Below are positions 36,833 through 45,669 of a DNA stretch of 64,000 nt, in pieces; within the stretch, counting starts at the first letter, position 1; the number at the start of each line of letters is the position of its first letter. Made by a program: the position numbers and the translations under genes. The notes under the pieces were generated by a model. That model did not search any database and had not been told where the DNA came from. It saw only the letters and a list, made by a program, of their open reading frames with translations. Origin of the DNA: Salegentibacter sp. GTDB lineage: Bacteria > Bacteroidota > Bacteroidia > Flavobacteriales > Flavobacteriaceae. The stretch lies in NCBI GenBank assembly GCA_017795085.1, contig CP051246.1, forward strand, positions 124,001 to 188,000. Direction: 5' to 3'.

Positions 36833-37692
36833 ATGAAAGTTACCATAGTAGGAGCCGGTGCCGTAGGGGCCAGCTGTGCTGAATATGTTGCTATTAAAAA
36901 TTTCGCTTCAGAGGTTACAATCCTCGATATTAAAGAAGGTTTTGCTGAGGGAAAAGCGATGGACCTTATGCAAACCGCAACCTTAAACGGGTTTGATACC
37001 AAAATTACCGGAACTACCAGCGATTATTCTAAAACTGCAGATTCTGATATAGCGGTTATTACCAGCGGAATTCCGAGAAAACCGGGAATGACCCGTGAAG
37101 AATTAATAGGAATTAACGCCGGGATTGTAAAAGAAGTTTCGGAAAACCTTATCAAACACTCTCCCAATGTAATTATTATTGTGGTAAGTAATCCGATGGA
37201 TACTATGACTTACCTGGTTCATAAAAGTACCAACCTGCCTAAAAACCGAATTATAGGAATGGGGGGGGCTTTAGATAGTGCGCGCTTCAAATATCGTTTA
37301 AGCGAAGCTTTAGAATGCCCGCCTTCTGATGTAGATGGAATGGTGATTGGTGGCCATAGCGATACCGGGATGATCCCACTTACTCGTTTGGCTACAAGAA
37401 ATTCAGTTTCAGCAAAAGCATTCCTTTCTGAAAGCCGATTAGAGCAGGTGTCTGAAGATACTAAAGTAGGTGGGGCTACCCTTACTAAATTATTAGGTAC
37501 CAGTGCCTGGTATGCTCCTGGTGCTGTGAAGGCGAGTATGGGCTTGATGATATATGTATAGGTGTGCCGGTGATTTTAGGGAAAGACGGATTGGAGAAAA
37601 TAGTTGAAATTGAGCTTGATGATGCTGAAAAAGATAAGCTTAAAGAGAGTGCTGCAGCTGTTAAAAAGACTAATGGCTTATTAGACGCGTAA
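36833..37692 (+). pseudogene. mdh: Malate dehydrogenase, broken by an internal deletion
   Basis: The first 231 codons read as a normal NAD-malate dehydrogenase: VTIVGAGAVGASCAEY, ITSGIPRKPGMTREELIGINA, VVSNPMDTMTYL, MGGALDSARFKYRL, and the catalytic-His region MVIGGHSDTGMIPL. After SAWYAPGA (ending 37525) the frame becomes nonsense (VKASMGLMIYV, stop at 37561). The other frame resumes at 37528 as EGEYGLDDICIGVPVILGKDG and runs to the proper C-terminus, TAA at 37690-37692. About 23-25 residues normally lie between APGA and EGEYG, so some 70 nt are missing. If real, the enzyme lacks part of its C-terminal domain. Confidence 0.88.
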
Positions 37693-37724
37693 AGCCTTCA
37701 ATTTTTCTTGATAAAAGCACAAAA

Positions 37725-37750
37725 GGCCGCTTAAACAGCGGTCTTTTTTT
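37725..37750 (+). terminator. Intrinsic terminator after mdh
   Basis: GGCCGCT / AGCGGTC with one G-U pair and a T7 tract. It shows that the original mdh transcription unit ended here. Confidence 0.8.
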
Positions 37751-37784
37751 AGCTCTAAAAGTTAAAATATTACAAAAAAAATTA

Positions 37785-37815
37785 TTGGGATTTGAATTTT
37801 GAAACCCTATATTTG
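37785..37815 (+). promoter_or_regulatory. Bacteroidota-type promoter for secDF
   Basis: TTG at 37785-37787, a 20-nt spacer and TATATTTG at 37808-37815, a full match to TAnnTTTG. It lies 44 nt ahead of the secDF ATG. Confidence 0.6.
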
Positions 37816-37858
37816 TCCGATTTTAAAATCGACCTATTTAATTATAATATAAGGAATA

Positions 37859-40800
37859 ATGCAGAACAAAGGACTGATTAAGGTTTTTGCGATTTTATTT
37901 GGGCTGGTATGTCTTTACCAGCTTTCGTTTACCTTTATTACCAGTAAAGTTGAGAATGAGGCGGAAGATTTTGCCGTAGAGCGAATTGGTGAAGATATAG
38001 AAGATTATTCAGCTTTACGCGATGCCGAAGAAACTCGTTATCTCGACTCTATAGGGAGCGACGAAATTTTTGCCGGCATAACCTACAACAATGCTAAAGA
38101 AAAAGAGCTTAACAAGGGGCTTGACTTAAAAGGAGGAATTAATGTAATCCTTCAGATTTCAGTTAAGGATATTCTTCACGGCCTTGCTAATAACACTGAT
38201 GATCCTGCCTTTAACCAGGCGCTTAATAAAGCCGATGAGGCTCAGCAAAATAGTCAGGACGATTATGTGGATCTCTTCTTTGAGGCCTACAACAATATTC
38301 CCGATGCCCGTCTGGCATCGCCCGATGCATTTTTTAATCGTGACTTAAGTAACGAGATCAATGCTGATATGTCTAACGATGAGGTGGAGCCTATTATTAG
38401 AAGAAAGGTAGACGAATCTATCACATCTGCTTTTGAGGTATTGCGTAAACGTATAGATAAATTCGGAGTTACCCAGCCGAATATTCAACGATTGGGGAAT
38501 TCAGGGCGTATTCTGGTAGAACTTCCCGGAGCAAAAGACATTAGCCGGGTTCAGGGTTTATTGCAGAGCACTGCACAGTTAGAGTTTTGGCACGTTTATA
38601 AAAGCAACGATTTTGGTAATTTCCTTGCCGATGCCAATAACCGACTTAAAGATCTTGTAAATAATGAGCAGGTGGAAACAACCGAGGAGGTGGACACTGC
38701 CGATGCTGAAACTGACGATGATTTAGACGAACTACTTGCCGAGGCGGAAGAAGATACCAGCGAAGTAAGTGCTGGAAATAATCCTTTATTCGATTTAATT
38801 CAGTCCCCCGGCTATCAGGGAGGTCCTGTCTTGGCTTATTTTCAGCCCAGGGATACCGCTAAAGCTATGGAGTACCTGAATAAACCTCAGGTACGTTCTT
38901 TACTTTCTGCAGAGCAACGTTATGCTAAGTTTGTATGGGGTATTCCTGAAGGGGAACAAGAACTTGTAGGGCTTTATGCCGTAAAAGGAAACAGGAATAT
39001 GGAGCCGCCACTTAGTGGTAGCGTAATTACCGATGCACAACAAACTTACGATCAGGTTGGTCGTGTAGCTGTTTCTATGCAAATGGATGGTACCGGAGCA
39101 AAAATCTGGGAAGAAATGACCGGTGTGGCTTCAGAGAATCAAAGCCAGATTGCTATTGTTCTTGATAATATTGTATACTCCGCACCTGGAGTTTCTAGTG
39201 GAGCAATTTCAGGAGGACGAAGTGAAATTACAGGAGATTTTAGTGTAACCGAAGGTCAGGATTTGGCAAACGTATTACGTGCCGGTAAACTCCCGGCTTC
39301 AGCAGATATAATTCAGAGTGAAATTGTAGGGCCTAGTTTAGGTCAGGAAGCCATTGACAGCGGAATTATGTCTTTTGTAATCGCTCTTATTTTCGTCCTT
39401 ATATGGATGGTCTTCTATTACGGAAAAGCCGGCTTATTTGCCGATGTGGCCCTGGTAGTAAATATCCTATTTATCTTCGGAATTCTAGCCGGACTTGGAG
39501 CGGTATTAACTTTGCCCGGAATTGCCGGTATTGTATTAACCATCGGTATGTCGGTAGATGCCAATGTACTTATCTTCGAACGGATTCGTGAAGAACTCGC
39601 CAAAGGAAAAGTTCAAAAAGATGCAATTAAAGACGGATTTAATAATGCGTTATCGTCAATTCTTGATGCCAACATCACTACTGGGCTTACCGGTTTTATC
39701 TTATTGGTCTTGGGAACAGGACCTATTAAAGGTTTTGCTACCACTTTACTTATTGGTATTGCGACCTCTTTATTTACCGCAATTTTTATTACCCGTTTGT
39801 TTATTGATGGTTACGGTAAGAATAATAAATCTTTAGACTTTGCTACGGGAGCGACTAAAAATCTGTTCCGTAATGTAAAAATTAATTGGCTTGGTAAACG
39901 TAAAATTGCGTATGTTATTTCAGGTATTCTACTCATAATAAGTATTGGTTCCCTGGTTGTACAAAAGCTTAATTTTGGAGTTGATTTTGTTGGAGGTAGA
40001 ACCTACACTGTTCGTTTTGATCAGGCTGTTAACGCTACGGAAGTTCAGGATGCTCTTACCGCGCAATTCGGTAGTGCTGAGGCAAAAACTTATGGGCCAA
40101 ACAATCAGCTAAAGATTACTACTAATTATCGTGTTGATGATGACGGTTCTGAGGTTGATGATGAAATTCAAGAGGGAATGTATGAAGCCCTTCAGGATTA
40201 CCTGCCTTCAGATCTTAGCTTTGAGCAATTTGCTGCTACCGGAGGAGGTGGTAATCAGGGAATAGGAATAATGGAATCTATGAAAGTAGGACCAACCATT
40301 GCCGATGATATTAAGAATGATTCATTTTGGGCAGTACTCGGCTCGCTGGTAGTAATTTTCTTATATATTCTTTTACGATTTAGAAAATGGCAATTTAGTA
40401 TAGGAGCTGTTGCAGCTGTTGCTCACGATGTGATTATTGTATTGGGGATTTTCTCTATACTTTATAAGGTGATGCCGTTTAGTATGGAAATCAACCAGGC
40501 CTTTATCGCAGCAATATTGACTGTAATTGGGTACTCGCTGAATGATACCGTGGTTGTGTTTGACCGAATTAGGGAATATGTAAACGAGCATACCAGTTGG
40601 CCATTAGGGCGTACCGTGAATTCAGCGTTGGATAGCACAATTAGCCGTACTATTAATACCTCATTAACCACGCTTATCGTATTACTTTCCATCTTTATTT
40701 TTGGAGGTGAGAGTATACGAGGCTTTATGTTTGCCTTGATTGTTGGTGTTATTGTAGGTACGTATTCATCGCTCTTTATCGCTACACCAGTAATGTTTGA

Positions 40801-40876
40801 TAGTGTGACCGATAAGTCTAAAATCGAAAAGAAAAAGAAAGTAGAGGAGGAAGAAACTGAATCTACCACAGCTTAA
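37859..40876 (+). CDS. secDF: Protein translocase SecDF fusion
   Basis: A 1005-residue inner-membrane protein of the RND superfamily that uses the proton gradient to help SecYEG export. The SecD half has one N-terminal membrane segment, LNKGLDLKGGINVILQISVKD near residue 84, a large periplasmic part with an acidic linker (about residues 280-310), and DVALVVNILFIFG then GIVLTIGMSVDANVLIFERIREEL near residue 560. The SecF half has NFGVDFVGGRTYTVRF near residue 705 and GYSLNDTVVVFDRIREYV near residue 890. Fusion of SecD and SecF is usual in Bacteroidota. Confidence 0.97.
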   Translation: MQNKGLIKVFAILFGLVCLYQLSFTFITSKVENEAEDFAVERIGEDIEDYSALRDAEETRYLDSIGSDEIFAGITYNNAKEKELNKGLDLKGGINVILQISVKDILHGLANNTDDPAFNQALNKADEAQQNSQDDYVDLFFEAYNNIPDARLASPDAFFNRDLSNEINADMSNDEVEPIIRRKVDESITSAFEVLRKRIDKFGVTQPNIQRLGNSGRILVELPGAKDISRVQGLLQSTAQLEFWHVYKSNDFGNFLADANNRLKDLVNNEQVETTEEVDTADAETDDDLDELLAEAEEDTSEVSAGNNPLFDLIQSPGYQGGPVLAYFQPRDTAKAMEYLNKPQVRSLLSAEQRYAKFVWGIPEGEQELVGLYAVKGNRNMEPPLSGSVITDAQQTYDQVGRVAVSMQMDGTGAKIWEEMTGVASENQSQIAIVLDNIVYSAPGVSSGAISGGRSEITGDFSVTEGQDLANVLRAGKLPASADIIQSEIVGPSLGQEAIDSGIMSFVIALIFVLIWMVFYYGKAGLFADVALVVNILFIFGILAGLGAVLTLPGIAGIVLTIGMSVDANVLIFERIREELAKGKVQKDAIKDGFNNALSSILDANITTGLTGFILLVLGTGPIKGFATTLLIGIATSLFTAIFITRLFIDGYGKNNKSLDFATGATKNLFRNVKINWLGKRKIAYVISGILLIISIGSLVVQKLNFGVDFVGGRTYTVRFDQAVNATEVQDALTAQFGSAEAKTYGPNNQLKITTNYRVDDDGSEVDDEIQEGMYEALQDYLPSDLSFEQFAATGGGGNQGIGIMESMKVGPTIADDIKNDSFWAVLGSLVVIFLYILLRFRKWQFSIGAVAAVAHDVIIVLGIFSILYKVMPFSMEINQAFIAAILTVIGYSLNDTVVVFDRIREYVNEHTSWPLGRTVNSALDSTISRTINTSLTTLIVLLSIFIFGGESIRGFMFALIVGVIVGTYSSLFIATPVMFDSVTDKSKIEKKKKVEEEETESTTA

Positions 40877-40909
40877 GCTTAATTAATATCCTTTTAATTC
40901 ATATAAAAG

Positions 40910-40944
40910 AAGACCGTCTGAGATAATTTAGACGGTCTTTTTTG
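40910..40944 (+). terminator. Intrinsic terminator after secDF
   Basis: AGACCGTCT / AGACGGTCT with a 10-nt loop and a T6 tract. Confidence 0.85.
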
Positions 40945-41272
40945 TTATAGTCATAGAACCAAGGGTTTTTAATCCTTGAAGAGTTGGGTTAATTTAGTGC
41001 TTTTGAGGTAAGTCTGATTGTCCGGGAAGTGTTTTTCAAACCGTCATTCTGAATTCATTTCAGAAGTTAGACTGTTGATAATTAAGTCTGGGATTCCGAA
41101 ATGAATTCGGAATAAAGCCTGGGCATGCATAACGAATTCAGCTTCTTTTATTTTGTGAAAAACGGATTGTGGAATTTGAACTTCAGTATGAAAATAATTT
41201 GCTATGCATTTAAGGATTTCAAGCTCTTGAAGGGATATTTTTCAGCCTCTTTAAGTTTTAAGAACAATTGGC
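40945..41272. other. Gene-free stretch with two opposed R2 palindromes
   Basis: R2 copies lie at 41042-41066 and, in reverse orientation, at 41092-41114. A start-less 65-codon minus-strand frame (stop at 41044-41046, containing LQELEILKCIANYFHTEVQI) has protein-like composition but no recognisable family. It may be a remnant or chance. Confidence 0.45.
41042..41114. repeat. Inverted pair of GTCAT-type palindromic repeats R2
   Basis: Left copy: GTCATTCTGAATTCATTTCA then GAAG. Right copy: GATTCCGAAATGAATTCGGA then ATAA. Each is itself palindromic, and the two face each other with 25 nt between them. Confidence 0.6.
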
Positions 41273-41776
41273 TTATTGGGTTTTCTTAAAATAAATTTTA
41301 TCGCCTTTTTCAATATTCCATTCTTCTGCAAGTCCGCCATTGATTTCCAAGATGTATTGTGCCGGTACTTCTGATGGAATTGAGGTTTCATTTTTCGGTT
41401 CTGCTTTATTAGTAATACTCACCGCGGTGCTATCGGTGTCATAAAAAATTATATCTAAAGGGATATAGGTATTTTTCATATAAAAAGAGCGTGGCGCTTC
41501 ATTTTTATATATAAATAACATCCCTTGATTATCTTCCATGGTTTCACGGTACATTAAACCGGTCTCCTGTTCGTAGGGGCTTTCAGCAAATTCAATATCC
41601 AAGCTTTGTATAGTATCCCCATCGGGTTTTATGAGGCTTAATTCACCTTCTTTAGTAAACTCGTAGCTTTCTTCGGTTTTTATTTTCTCAACGGTTCTGG
41701 TCTCCCTGTTGTCTTTACAACTAACAAGTATACTTGCTGCCAGGACAAATCCCAATAATAAATTTTGACGTTTCAT
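41273..41776 (-). CDS. DUF192 domain lipoprotein
   Basis: A 167-residue protein. The signal peptide ends in a VSC lipobox (Cys near residue 20). The DUF192 domain has EFAESPYEQETGLMYRETMEDNQGMLFIY near residue 63, FYMKNTYIPLDIIFYD near residue 96 and PAQYILEINGGLAEEWNIEKGD near the end. It is an extracytoplasmic family of unknown function. It lies 3' of lgt, 196 nt away, with repeat R1 copy B between. Confidence 0.88.
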   Translation of the reverse strand: MKRQNLLLGFVLAASILVSCKDNRETRTVEKIKTEESYEFTKEGELSLIKPDGDTIQSLDIEFAESPYEQETGLMYRETMEDNQGMLFIYKNEAPRSFYMKNTYIPLDIIFYDTDSTAVSITNKAEPKNETSIPSEVPAQYILEINGGLAEEWNIEKGDKIYFKKTQ

Positions 41777-41858
41777 TTTAAGTATATTAAAATTGAATAT
41801 GCGTTATAAGTAATAATCGTATCGTCACCCTTGATTCAGAACCTGACCCGATTTATCC

Positions 41859-41953
41859 CTACCAGTGGGTTTTTAATACCCCGAGACTTGTCTAGACAAT
41901 TTTTTTTGAAACATACCTCTTGAGCTTGAACTTGCCCCGAGGTTGTTGATTAG
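41859..41953 (-). repeat. Dispersed structured repeat R1, copy B (3' of lgt)
   Basis: It matches 4002-4094: ACCAGTGG, TTAATACCCCGA, TACCTC and a 22-nt shared end beginning TTGCCCCGAGGTTGTTGATT. The inner palindrome differs in sequence (TTGTC / GACAA) but keeps pairing. It begins 19 nt after the lgt stop on the minus strand, the same orientation to its gene as copy A. Confidence 0.65.
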
Positions 41954-41972
41954 GTAATATAAATCCTTCAAT

Positions 41973-42797
41973 TTATGATACCGTTTTCTTTTTAACAGGA
42001 CGATACATAAAGTAGAAGCCTGCAATTATGAACGGGATACTTAACCATTGTCCGGTATTTAAGAGCCAGGTAGCACGTTCTTCAACCTGAGGTTCTTTAA
42101 AAAATTCAACAAAGAATCTAACGGCCCATAGTAGTACCAAAAACAAACCAAATAAATAACCTATTTTAAAGCGTTTTTCAGTTTTCCAGTATAAATACCA
42201 TAAAAACAGGAAAATAAGTAAATAGCAGATAGATTCATAAAGCTGTGCCGGGTGTCGGGCAAAATCTTCTCCCAAGTTCTGAAAAATCACCCCGTAATCA
42301 GAATTGGTGGGCTTTCCTATAATTTCAGAATTCATAAAGTTACCAATTCTTACAAAAACACCCCCACTGGCCACGGGAATAACAATTCGGTCTAAAATCC
42401 ATAATACCGGTTTATCTAAAACCTTTTTGCGGTATAGGTACATTGCTATAATAATTCCTATAGCCGCACCATGACTTGCCAGCCCTCTGAAACCGGTAAA
42501 TTCAAATTCCGGTTCAAAACGAACCGGTAGGAAAATCTCCAGCAAATGGTTTTGAAAATAATCCCAGTCATAAAAAATCACGTGTCCTAACCGGGCACCG
42601 ATTAAAGTCGCTAATACCGTATAAATAAATAAAGAATCCAGTTTTTCAATAGCAATTCCTTCCCGGGTGTAGATACTTTTCATAATGTACCAGCCCAGTC
42701 CAAAAGCGATAAGGAACATTAAGCTATAATAATGTAAGGTGATTATTCCTAAATCAAGTCCTTCGCTGGGACTCCAGGTAATGGCATTAAAAAGCAT
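41973..42797 (-). CDS. lgt: Prolipoprotein diacylglyceryl transferase
   Basis: A 274-residue inner-membrane enzyme that moves diacylglyceryl from phosphatidylglycerol to the lipobox Cys of prolipoproteins. It has about seven membrane segments. Landmarks are TLIGARLGHVIFYDWDYF near residue 63, GLASHGAAIGI near residue 105, and the signature RIGNFMNSEIIGKPT near residue 150, with RHPAQLYES near residue 180. It serves the several lipoproteins seen in this window. It lies downstream of folE, cysS and the broken yidD. Confidence 0.95.
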   Translation of the reverse strand: MLFNAITWSPSEGLDLGIITLHYYSLMFLIAFGLGWYIMKSIYTREGIAIEKLDSLFIYTVLATLIGARLGHVIFYDWDYFQNHLLEIFLPVRFEPEFEFTGFRGLASHGAAIGIIIAMYLYRKKVLDKPVLWILDRIVIPVASGGVFVRIGNFMNSEIIGKPTNSDYGVIFQNLGEDFARHPAQLYESICYLLIFLFLWYLYWKTEKRFKIGYLFGLFLVLLWAVRFFVEFFKEPQVEERATWLLNTGQWLSIPFIIAGFYFMYRPVKKKTVS

Positions 42798-42860
42798 CGA
42801 AAAAAATTATTAATTAGTAAAGTAAAGATACATATTTGCAGCATTCTGCAAGCCATAAGC

Positions 42861-43041
42861 TTATTTTTTTGGCGGTACCGGGTCATAACCGCTTCCGCCC
42901 CAGGGATTGCAACTTATAATACGCTTTAGGCTTAACCAACCCCCTTTAAAAATACCAAAACGTTTTAATGCCGTGCGAAATAAAATTCCGGTAAAATTTA
43001 ACCAGTAAAATAAAAGGATATGCCAGCCACTGTTTTAGCAT
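42861..43041 (-). pseudogene. yidD: Membrane insertion factor YidD, broken by an internal deletion
   Basis: From the ATG at 43041 the frame reads [22 protein letters not shown], the YidD N-terminus, and then goes off-frame to a stop. Another frame gives [20 protein letters not shown] and [17 protein letters not shown], the normal C-terminus, stop at 42861-42863. The middle (P...CRY.PTCSQY, about 18 residues) that carries the family's conserved cysteines is missing, about 54 nt. The ATG directly follows the cysS stop, so it was part of that operon. Confidence 0.85.
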
Positions 43042-44529
43042 TTATTCTATACTGAAAGTGGTGCCTTCTTTGCCATCTTTTAACTGAATACCCATAGCTT
43101 TAAGTTGATCACGTATTTTATCGCTGGTTGCAAAATCACGGCTATTTCGTGCTTCAGCCCTTAAGTTGATAAGTAACTCAATGGTAGAAGAAAGCTGGCT
43201 TTGGGTGGCTTCGTCATTTTCTGAAGCCTTATCCTGAAGCCCGAGTACATCAAACATAAATGCATTTAAGCTTTCTTTTAAAATGCTTTTATCATCTTCC
43301 GTAATAGTTTCGTTTTCTTCTTTAATGTTGTTTATATGTTTTACGGCATCAAATAATTTTGCAATGAGCACCGGGCTGTTAAAATCGTCATTCATTGCGT
43401 TGTAGCAATCTTGCTTCCAGGATTTAATATCAATTGAGGATTTTTCTGAAGTTGGAAGTGTTTCAATTTGATAATATGCATCCATAAGTCGGTTAAAGCC
43501 TTTTTCGCTGGCAATAAGGGCTTCTTTTGAAAAATCCAAGACACTTCTATAGTGTGCCTGAAGCATGAAAAATCGGGCTACATTAGGTGAAAACGGCTTG
43601 CCTAGCGCTTTGTTATTTCCTGAAAATATTTCTTCCGGTAAAATATTATTTCCGGTGCTTTTTGCCATTTTCTTTCCGTTAAGGGTAAGCATATTGGCAT
43701 GCATCCAGTGATTCACCGGGTTTTTTCCGGTAGCGGCTTTTCCCTGGGCAATTTCACACTCGTGATGGGGGAATTTCAGATCCATCCCGCCACCATGAAT
43801 ATCAAATTCTTCGCCTAAATATTTAGTACTCATAACGGTACATTCAAGGTGCCAGCCCGGGAAACCGTCACTCCAGGGTGAAGGCCAGCGCATAATATGT
43901 TGTGGTTCTGCTTTTTTCCAAAGTGCAAAATCCTGCGGATTTCGTTTATCGCTTTGCGCGGTAAGTTCACGGGTGTTGGCAATCATATCTTCAATGGCCC
44001 TGCCGCTTAACTTTCCGTATTGATGATTTTCATTGTACTTGAGTACATCAAAATATACCGAGCCGTTAGCTTCATAGGCGTAACCCTGATCTATGATGGT
44101 TTTAATGATTTCAATTTGTTCTACAATATGCCCGGTAGCTGTAGGTTCGATACTGGGGGGAAGATTGTTGAATTTTTGAAGGATATTATGAAAATCAATC
44201 GTGTATTTTTGAACCACTTCCATAGGTTCAATTTGTTCCAGTCGTGCTTTTTTTGCGATACGGTCTTCTCCGCTGTCGGCATCGTTTTCCAGGTGGCCTG
44301 CATCAGTTATATTTCGAACATAGCGTACTTTATAGCCCAGATGCTTTAGGTACCTGAAAACCAAATCAAAAGAGATAAAAGTTCGGCAGTTTCCTAAATG
44401 AACATTGCTGTAAACCGTAGGCCCACATACATACATGCCTACGTTTCCTTTATTTATTGGGGTAAAAGTCTCTTTTTCCCCATTCATTGAATTGTAAATT
44501 TTTAAGCTCTGTTCTTCAAAAAGCGCCAT
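43042..44529 (-). CDS. cysS: Cysteinyl-tRNA synthetase
   Basis: A 495-residue class I synthetase charging tRNA-Cys. The zinc and ATP site begins [20 protein letters not shown] near residue 32 (HLGN is the HIGH variant). [10 protein letters not shown] and [18 protein letters not shown] near residue 245 are family signatures. The KMSKS loop is KKMAKSTGN near residue 286. An anticodon-binding C-terminal domain follows. It is upstream of the broken yidD and of lgt. Confidence 0.97.
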   Translation of the reverse strand: MALFEEQSLKIYNSMNGEKETFTPINKGNVGMYVCGPTVYSNVHLGNCRTFISFDLVFRYLKHLGYKVRYVRNITDAGHLENDADSGEDRIAKKARLEQIEPMEVVQKYTIDFHNILQKFNNLPPSIEPTATGHIVEQIEIIKTIIDQGYAYEANGSVYFDVLKYNENHQYGKLSGRAIEDMIANTRELTAQSDKRNPQDFALWKKAEPQHIMRWPSPWSDGFPGWHLECTVMSTKYLGEEFDIHGGGMDLKFPHHECEIAQGKAATGKNPVNHWMHANMLTLNGKKMAKSTGNNILPEEIFSGNNKALGKPFSPNVARFFMLQAHYRSVLDFSKEALIASEKGFNRLMDAYYQIETLPTSEKSSIDIKSWKQDCYNAMNDDFNSPVLIAKLFDAVKHINNIKEENETITEDDKSILKESLNAFMFDVLGLQDKASENDEATQSQLSSTIELLINLRAEARNSRDFATSDKIRDQLKAMGIQLKDGKEGTTFSIE

Positions 44530-44598
44530 AGAAATGGATTGTTTAGGTTTATTTAAACGATAAGTATTGCCGGGTTTGAATTTGTATTCCGCAGAAAT

Positions 44599-45279
44599 TT
44601 AAAAAGAAGTATCTAATTTAATGTAATCTAAAAATTCCCTTTTTACATCCTTTTCTTTAAAAGCACCTCCAAATTCACTGGTAACGGTACTGCTTTCAAT
44701 ATCACGAATTCCGCGGCTGTTTACACACAGGTGTTTGGCGTCTATAACACAGGCAACATCGGGTGTGCCCAGGGCTTTTTGTAGTTCTTTTACCACCTGA
44801 ATGGTCATGCGCTCCTGTACCTGCGGCCGTTTTGCATAATAATCAACAATACGGTTCATTTTAGATAAGCCAATTACCCGGCCTTTAGAAATGTAGGCTA
44901 CGTGTGCACGACCAACTATAGGTAGTAAATGGTGCTCGCAGGTAGAATACACCGTAATGTTCTTTTCTACCAACATTTCACCATATTTGTATTTGTTTTC
45001 AAAAGTTGAGGCATTGGGTTTTTTATCGGGATGTAAACCACCAAAAACTTCATTTACAAACATTTTTGCCACACGTTGTGGCGTACCTTTTAGGCTGTCA
45101 TCGGTAAGGTCCAGCCCAAGGGTTTCCATAATGTGTTTTACATCATCCCTGATTAAAGCGATTTTTTCAAGGTCACTTAGTTCAAAAGCATCCTCCCTAA
45201 TTGGTGTTTCGGAACTGCTGCCTATGTGCGCATCCCCCATGTCATCAATTTCTTCAGTCAAAATTTTATCCATTTCCAT
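44599..45279 (-). CDS. folE: GTP cyclohydrolase I
   Basis: A 226-residue enzyme that converts GTP to dihydroneopterin triphosphate, the first step of folate or tetrahydrobiopterin synthesis. Landmarks are TPQRVAKMFVNEVFGG near residue 66, the zinc site STCEHHLLPIVGRAHVAYI near residue 113, RPQVQERMTIQV near residue 150 and HLCVNSRGI near residue 185. An acidic N-terminal extension of about 30 residues precedes the catalytic core. It lies 69 nt upstream of cysS. Confidence 0.95.
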   Translation of the reverse strand: MEMDKILTEEIDDMGDAHIGSSSETPIREDAFELSDLEKIALIRDDVKHIMETLGLDLTDDSLKGTPQRVAKMFVNEVFGGLHPDKKPNASTFENKYKYGEMLVEKNITVYSTCEHHLLPIVGRAHVAYISKGRVIGLSKMNRIVDYYAKRPQVQERMTIQVVKELQKALGTPDVACVIDAKHLCVNSRGIRDIESSTVTSEFGGAFKEKDVKREFLDYIKLDTSF

Positions 45280-45669
45280 CTATAAAAAATTATAAACCAT
45301 TGATCCCGATACTTCGGGAGGTTTTGATTATATCGGCTGGTGTTGACCATCCGTTTTTAAAATGCCCAACTTATCCCGTCCCGGGATATCGGAATCGTGA
45401 TTATGAGCTTTCATATTTAAAATTTTCACCGTCTTTTTACCACGGCGAGTTTTCACTTTGTAGGAGTAAACGTTTACCCTTGTTTTTATCTATAATGGCA
45501 GACGGAATTTGACTTCATATATCCGGCTGCCGAACTACTATCTCCTTAATAGTCGTAAGGATTGTGTATGACTTGCAAAGATACAATTTTAATGTGTTTT
45601 TAGTAGGTTTTTGAAAAAACTGCAAAGGCTTAAATATTCTTAGATTTTGCATATCTTCGATTATTAGCT
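45280..45669. other. Gene-free stretch upstream of folE and the T9SS type B gene
   Basis: It holds a CCCGATACTTCGGG hairpin (45304-45317), a TCCCGTCCCGGGA-like palindrome (45375-45387), and TATCTTCG (45652-45659), which resembles a -7 element ahead of the 45670 start. I see no gene and no known RNA. Confidence 0.45.

Noticed and set aside
41044..41240. Start-less minus-strand frame of 65 codons
   Set aside because: It has no start codon and no recognised family, and it crosses two R2 palindromes. Too weak to call a gene.
45201..45512. 103-codon plus-strand frame over the folE start
   Set aside because: It overlaps folE antisense, and its downstream part shows no recognisable protein pattern.
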